Assembly (NCBI GenBank): GCA_964654855.1
Contig: CAZZJS010000001.1
Location: 124,001-188,000, forward strand
Reading direction: 5' to 3'
Length of the DNA: 64,000 bases
Source: JALZUV01 sp964654855
GTDB lineage: Bacteria; Pseudomonadota; Alphaproteobacteria; Rickettsiales; JALZUV01
Of the stretch, positions 31,814-41,110 are shown in pieces (position 1 is the stretch's first letter; the number at the start of each line of letters is the position of its first letter). Position numbers and translations under genes: made by a program. The notes below the pieces were generated by a model. The model saw only the letters and a program-made list of their open reading frames with translations, was not told the origin of the DNA and did not search any database.

Positions 31814-33540
31814 GATTTTTTACCTTTCTGTGTTTTAGGATCCTGCCCTGTAATTGTTGCTAGGACTTTCTCTGCGGTATCAGCTTGTATGATACGGCCT
31901 TTATCCATCACTAAAATGCGATGACAGGCACGTAAGATTGGGAGCGAGTGCGTTGCAACTAAAATGGAACGGTCTTTCGATAAAGCGAGTAAGTGATGAC
32001 GCAGCAGCATTTCAGATGCACTATCAAGGTTGCTTGTTACTTCATCTAGTAGCAGCACAGGTGGGTTACGCAATAGGGCGCGAGCAATCGCTAAACGTTG
32101 ACGCTGTCCACCAGAAAGACGATGGCCACCTTCACCAATTTCTGTGTCATAGCCTTCTGGTAGATCAATGATAAACTCATCTGCGCCTGCGAGTTTAGAG
32201 GCAGCTAAAACTGCTTCATCCGTTGCTTCTGGCCAAGCTTTGACAATATTTTCACGAATGCTTGCGTTAAAAAGGAAGCATTCTTGTGGAACATAACCGA
32301 TCCATTCAGTCACCTCATCGCGGCTAAATTGAGCGAGATCCGCACCATCGAGCACCACGCGCCCTTCTTCTGGGGTGTAAAGCCCTTGCAGGGTTTTAAC
32401 GAGAGTCGATTTGCCACATCCATTGCGTCCTACAAGCCCAACCATTTCTCCTGGTTTAAGAGTAAGGCTACAATCTTTGATGATCGGCTGGTCGGAACCT
32501 TGATAGCGCATCACTAGCTCTTCTGCTTGTAACACTCCTTCTGGGCGGGGGCGGGAAACGCCACTTTCATCTTTTTCGCGCGGCAATGTTTCAAGTACAT
32601 TCAGATGTTCGATCGCTTGCTTGCAGCGTGCAAATCCACGCCAACCAGAAAGCAACTGATTGAGCGGTGCAATAATGCGTGAAGTAAGCATAGTAGTAGC
32701 AATGAGTGAACCAATCGTCATATCTCCAGCAATAATAGCGAGCGCGCCGAGCGTTACTAAAAGCGCGGTACTGGAAGTGGCGAGTGTTTGACCCAGCGCA
32801 ACAGAGAGATCCGTTTTGACGCCGCGCTCAAACGAATTTTCAATCGAGTCCGCATGCAAATCTTCATAATGCGGCTGGGTAACGGCATCAATTCGCAAAG
32901 CTTTTACGGTGGTACGACCCGCAAGCATTTCGGAAATCAGCATATCGTGACTGAGGTTATGTTTCGTTTCCTCGTTTGAAGCTTGGTTTACTTCCCTCGT
33001 AGACCACCAAGTGAGGATAAGGAAAGCAGGTACGATAAGTAAAAGCGCCCACGCAATCGGAGCTGCGATTAAGAAAATCACGACAATATAAAGTATAGCG
33101 AAGGGGATATCGGCAATCAGAACGGCTGAGGGGCCAGAGAAAACGCTGCGAATAATTTGCGTATCTTGAAAGAGTGAACGCCAATAGTTGGTTGGTTTCG
33201 ATTCGAGCACTTGCAGCGGTAAGACACGAAAACGGTTATAAAGATGACGCCCCAAATGCGCATCAATATGGATAGCAGTATCTTGCAAAAGGCGGCTACG
33301 CGTGGTGCGCAGTAGAAAGTCGAAGATGATGGCGAGAACAACACCAATGGCGAGTGCGACAAGTGTCGTTGTTGCTTGATGTCCAACTACGCGATCATAG
33401 ACTTGAAGTGTATAAAGTGGAACGGCGAGTGCGAGTAAATTTGTGAAGAGGGAAATTGCAAAAACTTCCGCAAAACGACGCTTCAAAGGAGCTAAACATT
33501 TTTTTAGCCAATCACTATTTGAGGTCGTTTTCTCAGCCAT
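31810..33540 (-). CDS. Type I secretion ABC exporter (permease-ATPase)
   Basis: A 576-residue half-transporter. Six predicted membrane helices (~25-310) precede an ATPase domain with Walker A VGRNGCGKST near 372, signature LSGGQRQRLAIARALL near 474, Walker B LLLDEVTSNLD, and the switch His in VATHSLPIL. It lacks an N-terminal C39 peptidase or C39-like domain, so it resembles PrtD/HasD-type exporters that move unprocessed proteins with C-terminal signals. With the HlyD-family gene it forms two thirds of a type I system. Its substrate is not identified. Candidates nearby are the SprA-like protein and, less likely, the giant, which has a pilin-type rather than type I signal. Confidence 0.93.
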   Translation of the reverse strand: MAEKTTSNSDWLKKCLAPLKRRFAEVFAISLFTNLLALAVPLYTLQVYDRVVGHQATTTLVALAIGVVLAIIFDFLLRTTRSRLLQDTAIHIDAHLGRHLYNRFRVLPLQVLESKPTNYWRSLFQDTQIIRSVFSGPSAVLIADIPFAILYIVVIFLIAAPIAWALLLIVPAFLILTWWSTREVNQASNEETKHNLSHDMLISEMLAGRTTVKALRIDAVTQPHYEDLHADSIENSFERGVKTDLSVALGQTLATSSTALLVTLGALAIIAGDMTIGSLIATTMLTSRIIAPLNQLLSGWRGFARCKQAIEHLNVLETLPREKDESGVSRPRPEGVLQAEELVMRYQGSDQPIIKDCSLTLKPGEMVGLVGRNGCGKSTLVKTLQGLYTPEEGRVVLDGADLAQFSRDEVTEWIGYVPQECFLFNASIRENIVKAWPEATDEAVLAASKLAGADEFIIDLPEGYDTEIGEGGHRLSGGQRQRLAIARALLRNPPVLLLDEVTSNLDSASEMLLRHHLLALSKDRSILVATHSLPILRACHRILVMDKGRIIQADTAEKVLATITGQDPKTQKGKKS

Positions 33541-33549
33541 AAGTTCTTA

Positions 33550-34470
33550 TTAACAGCTTTCTATTTCGTTCCAAAAGGTTTTAGTGAGATCTAGGTCTGA
33601 AAGTTGTTGAAAGCTTCTTAAGCCCGTCGGACAAGTCGTGTTAATTTCGATCAAATAGTCGCCAATTACATCCAAGCCAATCAACATCAGTCCTTCTTTG
33701 GCACAGGCTGCTCCTACAGCTTTGGCAATTAATTCTTGCCGTTCGGTTAGTGTTGTTTTCGCCGCACTTCCACCGACAGCCGCATTGGTACGAAAGTCTC
33801 CTTCAGGAGGGAGGCGGTTATAAGCCCCTGCAATTTTACCATTGATGAGAAGAATGCGTTTTTCTTCTGTCATCACATCCGGCAAGTAAGGTTGTAAAAT
33901 AAGAGGTTCGTTAAGGTTCTCGCCCAGCAGTTCATCAAATTTTGTATCATTGGGTTTGATGTGGTGAATCGATGCGCCGCCAAATCCGTAGAGAGGTTTA
34001 AGAACGATATCTTTATGCTCTTCACGAAAAGCAGTCAAAGTGGCTTTGTCAGAACTAATGCAGGTAGGAGGAATAAAGTCTGGAAATTCTAAAGGAAATA
34101 TTTTTTCCGGACGATTGCGAATGGATGCTGGGTTATTCAAAACTTTAGGATGTTTAAGCCTTTCTAAAAGCCAAGTGCAGCCTAGGTATTCCATATTATA
34201 GGGAGGGTTCTGGCGAATAAGAATAACGTCTGCTTTCTCCAAATCCATCGTTTGACTCTTGCCACGCTCGAAGAAGTTTTCCGTTCGGTCAAAAAAAGTG
34301 ATGGGGCGTACTTGTGCGACAATCCTGTCATCTAGTGCTGCGATTTGCGAGGGGGTATAATAGAAAACCTCATAGTCTCGGTTTTGAGCCTCTAATGCGA
34401 GTGCCATAGTCGAATCGGTTACAGGATTAAATTCTTCCGGTTCATCCATTTGGATGATGAGTTTACTCAT
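33550..34470 (-). CDS. gshB: Glutathione synthetase
   Basis: A 306-residue ATP-grasp enzyme that joins gamma-glutamylcysteine and glycine. The start is taken at ATG 34470 (MSKLIIQMDEPEEF), which gives the family N-terminus; the longer frame to 34518 runs into the upstream gene. Visible family patterns are RQNPPYNMEYLG, LNNPASIRNRPEKIF, DIVLKPLYGFGGASI, LQPYLPDV..EKRILLINGKI, and the C-terminal GLDVIGDYLIEINTTCPTGL with metal-binding residues. It overlaps the stop of the BON lipoprotein gene by 8 bases, consistent with one transcript running rsmI-yraN-BON-gshB. Confidence 0.95.
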   Translation of the reverse strand: MSKLIIQMDEPEEFNPVTDSTMALALEAQNRDYEVFYYTPSQIAALDDRIVAQVRPITFFDRTENFFERGKSQTMDLEKADVILIRQNPPYNMEYLGCTWLLERLKHPKVLNNPASIRNRPEKIFPLEFPDFIPPTCISSDKATLTAFREEHKDIVLKPLYGFGGASIHHIKPNDTKFDELLGENLNEPLILQPYLPDVMTEEKRILLINGKIAGAYNRLPPEGDFRTNAAVGGSAAKTTLTERQELIAKAVGAACAKEGLMLIGLDVIGDYLIEINTTCPTGLRSFQQLSDLDLTKTFWNEIESC

Positions 34471-35110
34471 AATGCGTGTCCGGTTTTTCGGCTTTAGGAA
34501 TAATACGGCGCGGATCATTTGCCATAATCACATGGCTGACTACTTTTTTCACGCCAGCTGTTCGGCTGATGAGGTTCGCCACTAAATTCAACTCTTGTTC
34601 ATTTTGCGCAATTCCCATGAGGGTAACGATACCGTTGACAGCTTCTACATTATAGTTGGTTGAACGGATTCCTTTTGTGATCAACAGCTCTCCTTCAATT
34701 TGTAATTCTATCCAAATATCTTGGGCAGCGTCAGTAATGTTGGAGGTGTTTTCAACTTGAATTTCGCTGATGACTTCGCGCACTCCTTGAACTTCCCATG
34801 AGAGATCAACAGCGCGCACCATGCTCACATGATTATTCACGTTACCGGTTAAAAAGACGCGACCTTCAATCACATCAGCATCCACATTCTTAAATAGATC
34901 ATTCACATCTGTGCGGAAGAAACGATGATTAATGGTGGTTTCAATCGTGAGATCATCCACTGCCATGCCGATAGTGCGGTCTTGTGAGGTGACGCGCGCA
35001 CCACGGCTAATGGTGCTAATGGTAGTTGAAACGGGGCTACAGCTGGCTAGTATAAGTAAGCTACTGCTAATGGCGATGAATGGTAAAAGGCGCATAATTT
35101 CCCGTTTCAT
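34463..35110 (-). CDS. BON-domain lipoprotein (DolP/YraP-like)
   Basis: A 215-residue outer-membrane lipoprotein candidate. A hydrophobic leader ends in LILASC, a lipobox with the acylated Cys near residue 24. Two BON domains follow (~45-120 and ~125-195), recognisable from DVIEGRVFLTGNVNN and NVEAVNGIVTLMGIAQN patterns. ATG 35110 and ATG 35095 are both possible starts. In E. coli DolP (YraP) is a dual-BON lipoprotein next to rsmI/yraN-like genes that keeps the outer membrane intact. The same neighbourhood (rsmI, yraN, BON, and an LppC homologue beyond) is preserved here, which supports the call. Confidence 0.9.
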   Translation of the reverse strand: MKREIMRLLPFIAISSSLLILASCSPVSTTISTISRGARVTSQDRTIGMAVDDLTIETTINHRFFRTDVNDLFKNVDADVIEGRVFLTGNVNNHVSMVRAVDLSWEVQGVREVISEIQVENTSNITDAAQDIWIELQIEGELLITKGIRSTNYNVEAVNGIVTLMGIAQNEQELNLVANLISRTAGVKKVVSHVIMANDPRRIIPKAEKPDTHYE

Positions 35111-35118
35111 TTTCTATG

Positions 35119-35460
35119 TTAAAAGGCGTTGGCATGGCGTTTCGGCCATGGCCATATCGAAACTGACATTACATCGAAGCGCAAATCGTGGCCAGCATAT
35201 TGCGGGTTTTTAGCTATCCAAAGTGATGCGGCGTTAGTAATGCGTTGCTGCTGCGTCGCAGAAATAGAACTAATAGCATCCGCGTGGCTCTTGCGAGCCT
35301 TCACTTCAATAAAGGTGACGAGTTTGCCTCGACTTGCGATTAAGTCAATTTCGCCAGAAGGGCAGCGCCAGCGAATCGCTAAGATATGCCAGCCTGAAAA
35401 CCATAATCGTAAGATGCAAATCCATTCGGCGAGCTTTCCGGTTTGATGAGTCTGACGCAT
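35119..35460 (-). CDS. yraN: YraN family (UPF0102) endonuclease-like protein
   Basis: A 113-residue protein of the PD-(D/E)XK nuclease-like UPF0102 family. The pattern is (G)KLAEWICILRLWFSGWHIL, then SGEIDLIASRGKLVTFIEVKARK, where the Glu-Asp...Glu-Val-Lys residues are the nuclease-like core, and ITNAASLWIAKNP. The start is set at ATG 35460, two bases after the rsmI stop, rather than at 35496 inside rsmI. The function is not firmly known in the family. A first-Gly-to-Lys-rich ordering and length match YraN. Confidence 0.9.
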   Translation of the reverse strand: MRQTHQTGKLAEWICILRLWFSGWHILAIRWRCPSGEIDLIASRGKLVTFIEVKARKSHADAISSISATQQQRITNAASLWIAKNPQYAGHDLRFDVMSVSIWPWPKRHANAF

Positions 35461-35462
35461 GG

Positions 35463-36314
35463 TTACTCTTTTAGCGTCAGTGCTAATTGATAGCAATCGC
35501 GTTTAGGGATACCGGTTTTTTTCGCTACTTCAGCTGCCGCTTGTTTGACGGAGTGATCTTTTAACGAGGCTTTGAGTAGCTCAATAATATCAGCCTCATC
35601 CCACTCATTTTCAGAATCAGGGGTAGCACCAATCAAGACCACAATTTCGCCCTTTGGGTTGTCCTCTGCTGTATATTGAGCGGCTAGCGTTGCAAGGGAA
35701 TCTTTACGAAATTCTTCAAACTGCTTGGTGAGTTCACGGCCAATGACTGCCTCGCGACTGCCTCCTAAACATTCTGTAGCGTCTATTAGCATTTTACTCA
35801 GGCGTTTAGGGGATTCATAAAAAATCAACGTGCCGGGAATGTTGGCCAATGTTTTGAGGGCTTTGCACCGCGCTTGTTGTTTGGGCGGTAAAAAACCAGC
35901 GAAGAAAAATTGATTAGAGGGTAAGCCAGCAGCCGATAATGCGGTAATGGCCGCGCATGCTCCTGGAATGGGAGTTACGGTTAAACTAGCTTCGCGGGCA
36001 TCTGCTACCAGTTTATAGCCTGGGTCAGAGATAAGCGGCGTGCCTGCATCGGAGATGAGTGCGATTTTTTCGCCTGCATCTAACTTTTCTAAAATGGCAG
36101 GGCGTACCTTTTCTGCATTATGTTCGTGGTAAGCTTGTAAGGTGGTGCTAATCCCATGCCGTTCGAGCAATTTCCGGCTATGGCGTGTATCTTCACAATA
36201 GATAGTTTGAGCGGATTTTAGTACCTCTAATGCACGAAGGCTAATATCGCCTAAATTGCCAATCGGCGTTGCAACGATAAATAATTCGCCATTTTTTACT
36301 TTATGTTCGGCCAT
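35463..36314 (-). CDS. rsmI: 16S rRNA (cytidine1402-2'-O)-methyltransferase RsmI
   Basis: A 283-residue SAM-dependent methyltransferase of the tetrapyrrole-methylase fold that modifies C1402 in the ribosomal P site. Motifs: LFIVATPIGNLGDISLRALEVL at the N-terminus, YCEDTRHSRKLL, LISDAGTPLISDPGYKLV, and TPIPGACAAITALSAAGLP. The length is usual. It heads a leftward unit with yraN, the BON lipoprotein and gshB. Its divergent partner across the MITE-like element is the lppC homologue, which matches the enterobacterial yraL-yraM arrangement. Confidence 0.96.
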   Translation of the reverse strand: MAEHKVKNGELFIVATPIGNLGDISLRALEVLKSAQTIYCEDTRHSRKLLERHGISTTLQAYHEHNAEKVRPAILEKLDAGEKIALISDAGTPLISDPGYKLVADAREASLTVTPIPGACAAITALSAAGLPSNQFFFAGFLPPKQQARCKALKTLANIPGTLIFYESPKRLSKMLIDATECLGGSREAVIGRELTKQFEEFRKDSLATLAAQYTAEDNPKGEIVVLIGATPDSENEWDEADIIELLKASLKDHSVKQAAAEVAKKTGIPKRDCYQLALTLKE

Positions 36315-36331
36315 TGGCTGACTATAGCCTG

Positions 36332-36598
36332 AGAACCTATCTATGGTCTATGGTTAGCATGAGGGCGGTGAAGGTTTTGTGAAAAAATGATGTATTTTGA
36401 GCGAAGCAGTGTCATTACTGTTAGCGAGAAATAAATGGTTTTTAGCCAAAACCTGCCCGCTTCCAAGGGTTTGCCGGAAATTGATGATTGTTTCGTTAAA
36501 AAGTTTACCCGTGAAACCATCATGCGTTGCACTTTTTGCCTTGCACTCATTCAATTTCTGGGCAAACCTCATACCACTATAGATCATAGATAGGTTCT
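36332..36598. mobile_element. MITE-like non-coding element with ~24-bp terminal inverted repeats
   Basis: The divergent rsmI-lppC gap carries a long imperfect inverted repeat: AGAACCTATCTATGGTCTA TGGT at 36332-36354 and its complement ending ATCATAGATAGGTTCT at 36573-36598 (about 15 contiguous matching bases, then a near match with a 2-3 base gap). The ~220 bases between have no convincing gene. Size, terminal repeats and lack of coding potential fit a MITE or decayed insertion sequence. No clear target duplication is seen. The right repeat ends 4 bases before the lppC start, so it holds that gene's leader. Confidence 0.5.
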
Positions 36599-36602
36599 AA
36601 CG

Positions 36603-37853
36603 ATGAAATTCTCTAGCTTAAGATTACCGTTACTTATTCTACTTGCTTTAACGGTGGTGCTTTCCGGCTGTACGCGTGGAAAGCCTCCGGCGGAAGTGGT
36701 TTATCGCTCAAAACTACCTGATATTACAGGTGGGAGCCAAACTTCGATTGAGGTTGTCGAAGAAGCGGCGCGCCCTAAGCTAACATTGCCCAATGAGAGT
36801 GTCACCATTGGTTTGATTGTTCCTTTAACTGGGCCGCAAGCAGAAATTGGTGGGCAATTGCGCGATGCTGCGCTTATGGGGCTTTATGATACGATCCAAG
36901 ATTCTCCAAAGTTGAGTGCGAAAGCAACACCCAAACTTTTAATGCGTGATAGTGGTGGTAACGCAGTGCAATCAGCAAAAGCGGCTGCAGAGTTAATTGA
37001 CGAAGGAGCGCAGATTCTCATAGGCCCATTAGTGGCAGCCAATGTAGAAGCGGTTGGTGCAGTGGCGCGTAATAAATCTGTGCCGTTGATTGCTTTTTCT
37101 AATAATGTCGAAGTGGCGAAGTCCGGTGTGTTTGTTTACGGATTTGTGCCCTACCAACAAGTAAAGCGAATTGCTGATTTTGCCGCAAAGAGTCAAATTA
37201 AACACTTTGCGGCGATTGGTCAGCAAGATGATTATGGGCGTATGGTGATTCGAGATTTTTCTCGCGTATTAGCGGCGCAAAATCATACTGTGCAGCCAGT
37301 AGAGTTCTTTAATATAGGATCAATACCGCCTGCGCCAGTGATGACACGTATTGCTAATGATGCAGTGGAGGTTGGGCGCGAGCGCAAGGCCGTCTTTTTA
37401 CCTGTTACAGGTAAGCCGCTTTCAGCTATCTCGCTACGTTTGATGCAAGATATTAAAGCCAATAATGGTTTTCTTAAATTGCTGGGAACTGGCTTATGGG
37501 ATAATCCGCAAACCTTGCAAGATCCGGGTTTGAAAGGTGCATGGTTTGCCACGACTTCGCCGCAAAAATCTTACGATTATAATGATCGTTTCTTTAATCA
37601 ATATGGCTATGCACCTTCACGCATTTCGAGCCTCGCTTATGATGCGGTAAGTATGGCGGCTTATTCTGGTATTAAGAAAGGTGCGGCTGCTCTTACGATT
37701 CAGGCACTGACTCGCAAAGAAGGCTATGATAACTATGCTAATGGTCGGGTGAGGTTTAATGTGAATGGGATAGTGGAGCGTGCTCTGGCGATTGTTGAGG
37801 TGGGTAATCAAGGCTTCAGTGTTATTGATGAGCCAAAATACCCCCGTCGTTAA
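36603..37853 (+). CDS. Penicillin-binding protein activator, LppC/LpoA (YraM) C-terminal-domain type
   Basis: A 416-residue lipoprotein (lipobox LSGC near residue 22) with a periplasmic-binding-protein-like fold. Patterns: SVTIGLIVPLTGPQAEIGGQLRDA, the ILIGPLVAANVEAVG segment, and SSLAYDAVSMAAY. This is the leucine-binding-like domain shared with LpoA (YraM), an outer-membrane activator of PBP1a in Gammaproteobacteria. Alphaproteobacterial members lack the LpoA N-terminal TPR domain, as here. Whether it activates a PBP is not known. The neighbourhood with rsmI and yraN supports the family call. It overlaps the hemW stop by 4 bases. Confidence 0.85.
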   Translation: MKFSSLRLPLLILLALTVVLSGCTRGKPPAEVVYRSKLPDITGGSQTSIEVVEEAARPKLTLPNESVTIGLIVPLTGPQAEIGGQLRDAALMGLYDTIQDSPKLSAKATPKLLMRDSGGNAVQSAKAAAELIDEGAQILIGPLVAANVEAVGAVARNKSVPLIAFSNNVEVAKSGVFVYGFVPYQQVKRIADFAAKSQIKHFAAIGQQDDYGRMVIRDFSRVLAAQNHTVQPVEFFNIGSIPPAPVMTRIANDAVEVGRERKAVFLPVTGKPLSAISLRLMQDIKANNGFLKLLGTGLWDNPQTLQDPGLKGAWFATTSPQKSYDYNDRFFNQYGYAPSRISSLAYDAVSMAAYSGIKKGAAALTIQALTRKEGYDNYANGRVRFNVNGIVERALAIVEVGNQGFSVIDEPKYPRR

Positions 37854-38980
37854 TATAGCTTATCAACTAACCCTTGGGTAAGTTGGTTTAGAACCATTCT
37901 ACCTTGTGCGGTGGGAATAAGCTGCTTTGCATCGAAGGTAATCAGTCTTTCTTCCTTTAGGGCTTCCAAATAAACGATTGGCCATAGGGTCGTATCTATT
38001 TTTAATCCTTCGCGCAGGCGTAAACCCATCAGGATTTTTTCTTCCCTGTGTGAAAGTTCATCAACCACTTCGAATATTTCATTGCCGTGATGCTCTTGAG
38101 CTAACCAGCTTTCAGGGCTGCGTAAATTATAGGTAGCGTAGCAGTTTCCATCCGCCGCTTCCATTCGCCCATGCGCGCCGGGACCGATACCCAGATAGCT
38201 TTGGCCGCGCCAAATATGCACATTATGTTTTGCCTCACCGCCAGCTTTCGCATGGTTGGATATTTCATAAGCGGGCATATGGCGCGTTTCCATAATCGCT
38301 TGCGTTGTTTCGTAAAACTCTGCCGTGAGTTCTTCTTCGGGCATCACTAATTTCCCTGACTTATGGTGATGGAAAAATTGCGTGCCTGCTTCAATCGTTA
38401 ATTGATAGAGTGAGAGATGGTCGCCCGCATAGGTGAGTGCTTGTTGTAACTCCTTTTCCCAATCGTTTAAAGTTTGGTTGGGGAGAGCGTAAATCAAATC
38501 AAAACTATAACGTGGAAAAATACGTGCTGCCATTTCTAATGCCTCGAGCGCTTCCTCTGCACTATGTTCGCGGCCTAAAAACTCTAAGGCTTCAGGTTTA
38601 AGCGATTGGATGCCCGTGGAGAGTCGATTCACGCCAGCGGAACGTAAATCCTGCAATTTAGCATTCTCAGTGGAAGTGGGGTTGGCCTCTAATGTGATTT
38701 CAATATCGGGGGTGAAACCAAAGAGCTTTTCCGCTTCAGCAATGAGCGCTTCGGCGATAGAAGGCGGCATAAGCGAGGGAGTGCCACCGCCAAAAAAGAT
38801 ACTAGATAGTGGGCGTTTAGCCGCTTTTTCGTGATACCAGCGCAACTCGGCCAATAAAGCTTTATGCCACGCAGATTCGTCTACTTCTTCGCGAACATGG
38901 CTGTTAAAGTCGCAATAAGGGCATTTTTTCTTGCAGAATGGCCAATGGATATAGAGTGCATGACTAGTATTTTCAGACAT
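37850..38980 (-). CDS. hemW: HemW-type radical SAM protein (heme chaperone, HemN-like)
   Basis: A 376-residue radical SAM protein. The [4Fe-4S] site is WPFCKKKCPYCDF (CxxxCxxC) near residues 14-24. FFGGGTPSLMPP and LEANPTS, INRLSTGIQSL-type and DLIYALPNQT motifs follow, then the HemN C-terminal domain. It lacks the extra Cys of true HemN (CxxxCxxCxC), so it is read as HemW, which binds heme and delivers it to membrane proteins. It is convergent with the lppC homologue. The usual rdgB neighbour is not present. Confidence 0.92.
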   Translation of the reverse strand: MSENTSHALYIHWPFCKKKCPYCDFNSHVREEVDESAWHKALLAELRWYHEKAAKRPLSSIFFGGGTPSLMPPSIAEALIAEAEKLFGFTPDIEITLEANPTSTENAKLQDLRSAGVNRLSTGIQSLKPEALEFLGREHSAEEALEALEMAARIFPRYSFDLIYALPNQTLNDWEKELQQALTYAGDHLSLYQLTIEAGTQFFHHHKSGKLVMPEEELTAEFYETTQAIMETRHMPAYEISNHAKAGGEAKHNVHIWRGQSYLGIGPGAHGRMEAADGNCYATYNLRSPESWLAQEHHGNEIFEVVDELSHREEKILMGLRLREGLKIDTTLWPIVYLEALKEERLITFDAKQLIPTAQGRMVLNQLTQGLVDKLY

Positions 38981-38999
38981 TTAGGGGTATTATAAGATT

Positions 39000-39833
39000 A
39001 TGCAGTCAGGCTCAAACCCTAAAGATGCTTTGGTTCCACTTCTTAGTGACCTTTACGAGCGTATTTACCAAGCTGAGGCCGAAATTGGCCTGTGGGCGGG
39101 AGAGCATGATCATCGCCCACGTATTGAACGTTTTCATGATGCCATCCGTGCTTATACCAGCGGTATGTCAGCTTATGCTAGTGGTAGCCGTTTGGCGATT
39201 GAGCAACTTGCATGGGATATTTCGATGTTGCGGTCCATTCAATCTAACCCGCTTACGCCCATGCCAAAAAGTCAGCGTAAATCTGCCAATACAGGGTTAG
39301 CGGTGCGCAAACCGAATGCGGTGGGAAGTCATGGTAATGCGCGTGCCGCTGCCAGCGCGCATAAGAAACAACTCGCTGATGATTACCGTCATTATGCGGT
39401 GTTATTTACGGCGCTTTTGGCAGAAACAGCCGATTTAAATCATCAGTCACGCATGGAAGATAAAGATGCGGTGGTTGAAGAATTAGCGAATTTACGTGCC
39501 TCTATTACCGGTAAAATGGTGGATTTACACGCCATGGCGGCGCAAAAAATTCACGATCCACAAGTGTTAATGGAAGTGCAGAGCCTATTGCCTAAAGGCA
39601 CGATTGGTACAGGTGAGGCTTTGGCCGCCATCAACCATTTGCTACGCAAAACTGATTCCGATCAAGATAAGCTTGATAAAGCTCATATCACATGGCTTTC
39701 AGGCCAATTAGCCATGTATGAGCAAGGCAAAGAAGTCGTGCAAGAGCTGATGCGTCAAGGCATGAACCTTGCGGGACGCTTCTTGCAAGATACGATGGCG
39801 CGTGGCCAAGGTGGCCCAGGACGCGGATATTAA
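39000..39833 (+). CDS. Orphan soluble protein of unknown function
   Basis: A 277-residue hydrophilic, helical protein with no signal peptide, ending in a Gly/Arg-rich tail (ARGQGGPGRGY). The middle has a Lys/Ser/Asn-rich linker. It is divergent from hemW with only 19 bases between start codons, and 35 bases upstream of hisS on the same strand, suggesting co-expression with hisS. I do not recognise the family. Confidence 0.6.
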   Translation: MQSGSNPKDALVPLLSDLYERIYQAEAEIGLWAGEHDHRPRIERFHDAIRAYTSGMSAYASGSRLAIEQLAWDISMLRSIQSNPLTPMPKSQRKSANTGLAVRKPNAVGSHGNARAAASAHKKQLADDYRHYAVLFTALLAETADLNHQSRMEDKDAVVEELANLRASITGKMVDLHAMAAQKIHDPQVLMEVQSLLPKGTIGTGEALAAINHLLRKTDSDQDKLDKAHITWLSGQLAMYEQGKEVVQELMRQGMNLAGRFLQDTMARGQGGPGRGY

Positions 39834-39868
39834 TTGCGGTTCGTGTTGTAACTCGCTAAGTCATTTCT

Positions 39869-41110
39869 ATGAGTAAAACTTTGCAGCCGGTGCGTGGCAC
39901 CCACGATATTCTGCCTGAAGAATCCCGCAAGCGTCGCTTCATTAGCGATACTGCCTTCGCAATTGCTGAACGTTATGGCTACGGCGAAATCTCAACTCCG
40001 ATTTTTGAATTCTCTGATGTATTCCATCGTACGCTAGGCGATAGCTCAGATGTTGTATCGAAAGAGACGTATAGCTTTGAAGATCGTGGGGGGGAATCAC
40101 TCACCTTGCGTCCGGAATTTACGGCGGGAGTCGTACGCGCGTTTCTTTCAAACGGAATGCAGCAAAACTTGCCTTGTCGCTTTGCTTATCATGGTCCCGC
40201 TTTTCGTTATGAGCGTCCGCAAAAAGGTCGTCAGCGTCAGTTTCACCAGCTAGGTATGGAATGTATCGGCGTGGCAGACCCTCTGGCTGACATCGAGACG
40301 ATTGCACTCGCATGGGATATTTTAAATGCATTGGGTTTAGGTGATGCAGTGGTGTTAGAGTTAAACTCTCTTGGTGATAAAGAAAGCCGAGATGCTTACC
40401 GCGCCGCGCTTGTTGCCTATTTTACGCAACATAAAGCGAAACTCTCAGAAGATAGTCAGAAGCGCCTAGAGAAGAACCCGCTTCGCATTTTAGATTCTAA
40501 AGATGCGGATGATCGTGCGCTCATTGCCGATGCGCCGCAAATGCATGATAGTTTTACTGATGAGGCAAAAAAATTCTTCGCCAAAGTCACTTCAGGATTA
40601 GATGCTTTAGGGATTCCATACACCCAAAACCAGCGTCTTGTGCGCGGGTTGGATTACTACACTCATACTGTATTTGAATTTACCTGCGACCGTCTCGGTG
40701 CGCAAGGTACGTTACTGGCGGGTGGGCGTTATGATGGCTTGGTCGAAATGATGGGCGGACAACCCACGGCTGGTATCGGCTGGGCTGCGGGCATGGAGCG
40801 CCTACTTATCGCGATGGAGATGGAAGTGCTGCACGCAGTGCGCCCTGTCGCACTCGTACCATTGGGGCAAGCGGCGCAAACACGTGCTATTCCTCTCGCA
40901 CATGAACTTCGCAAGGCGGGTATTTCAATCACTCAAGAAACTTCTGGTAATATGGGTAAACGCCTTAAAAAAGCCGATAAAGTGAATGCCAAGGTAGCAA
41001 TTATCTTTGGTGATGATGAGTTATCTTCTAACAAAGTGCAGCTCAAAAACCTTGATTCTGGCGAGCAGCAGGAAGTGGCTATTGACCAACTTGCGACGGT
41101 GCTAGTTTAA
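39869..41110 (+). CDS. hisS: Histidyl-tRNA synthetase
   Basis: A 413-residue class II aminoacyl-tRNA synthetase. Motif 2 reads FRYERPQKGRQRQFHQLGMEC, cut short here by the limit, with histidine-site RGLDYYTHTVFEF and GGRYDGLVEMMGG. Motif 3 is AAGMERLL. The anticodon-binding domain is at the C-terminus (VALVPLGQAAQTRAIPLAHELR). The length is typical. No strong ribosome binding site lies ahead of ATG 39869, so it may depend on the upstream orphan gene. Confidence 0.97.
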   Translation: MSKTLQPVRGTHDILPEESRKRRFISDTAFAIAERYGYGEISTPIFEFSDVFHRTLGDSSDVVSKETYSFEDRGGESLTLRPEFTAGVVRAFLSNGMQQNLPCRFAYHGPAFRYERPQKGRQRQFHQLGMECIGVADPLADIETIALAWDILNALGLGDAVVLELNSLGDKESRDAYRAALVAYFTQHKAKLSEDSQKRLEKNPLRILDSKDADDRALIADAPQMHDSFTDEAKKFFAKVTSGLDALGIPYTQNQRLVRGLDYYTHTVFEFTCDRLGAQGTLLAGGRYDGLVEMMGGQPTAGIGWAAGMERLLIAMEMEVLHAVRPVALVPLGQAAQTRAIPLAHELRKAGISITQETSGNMGKRLKKADKVNAKVAIIFGDDELSSNKVQLKNLDSGEQQEVAIDQLATVLV

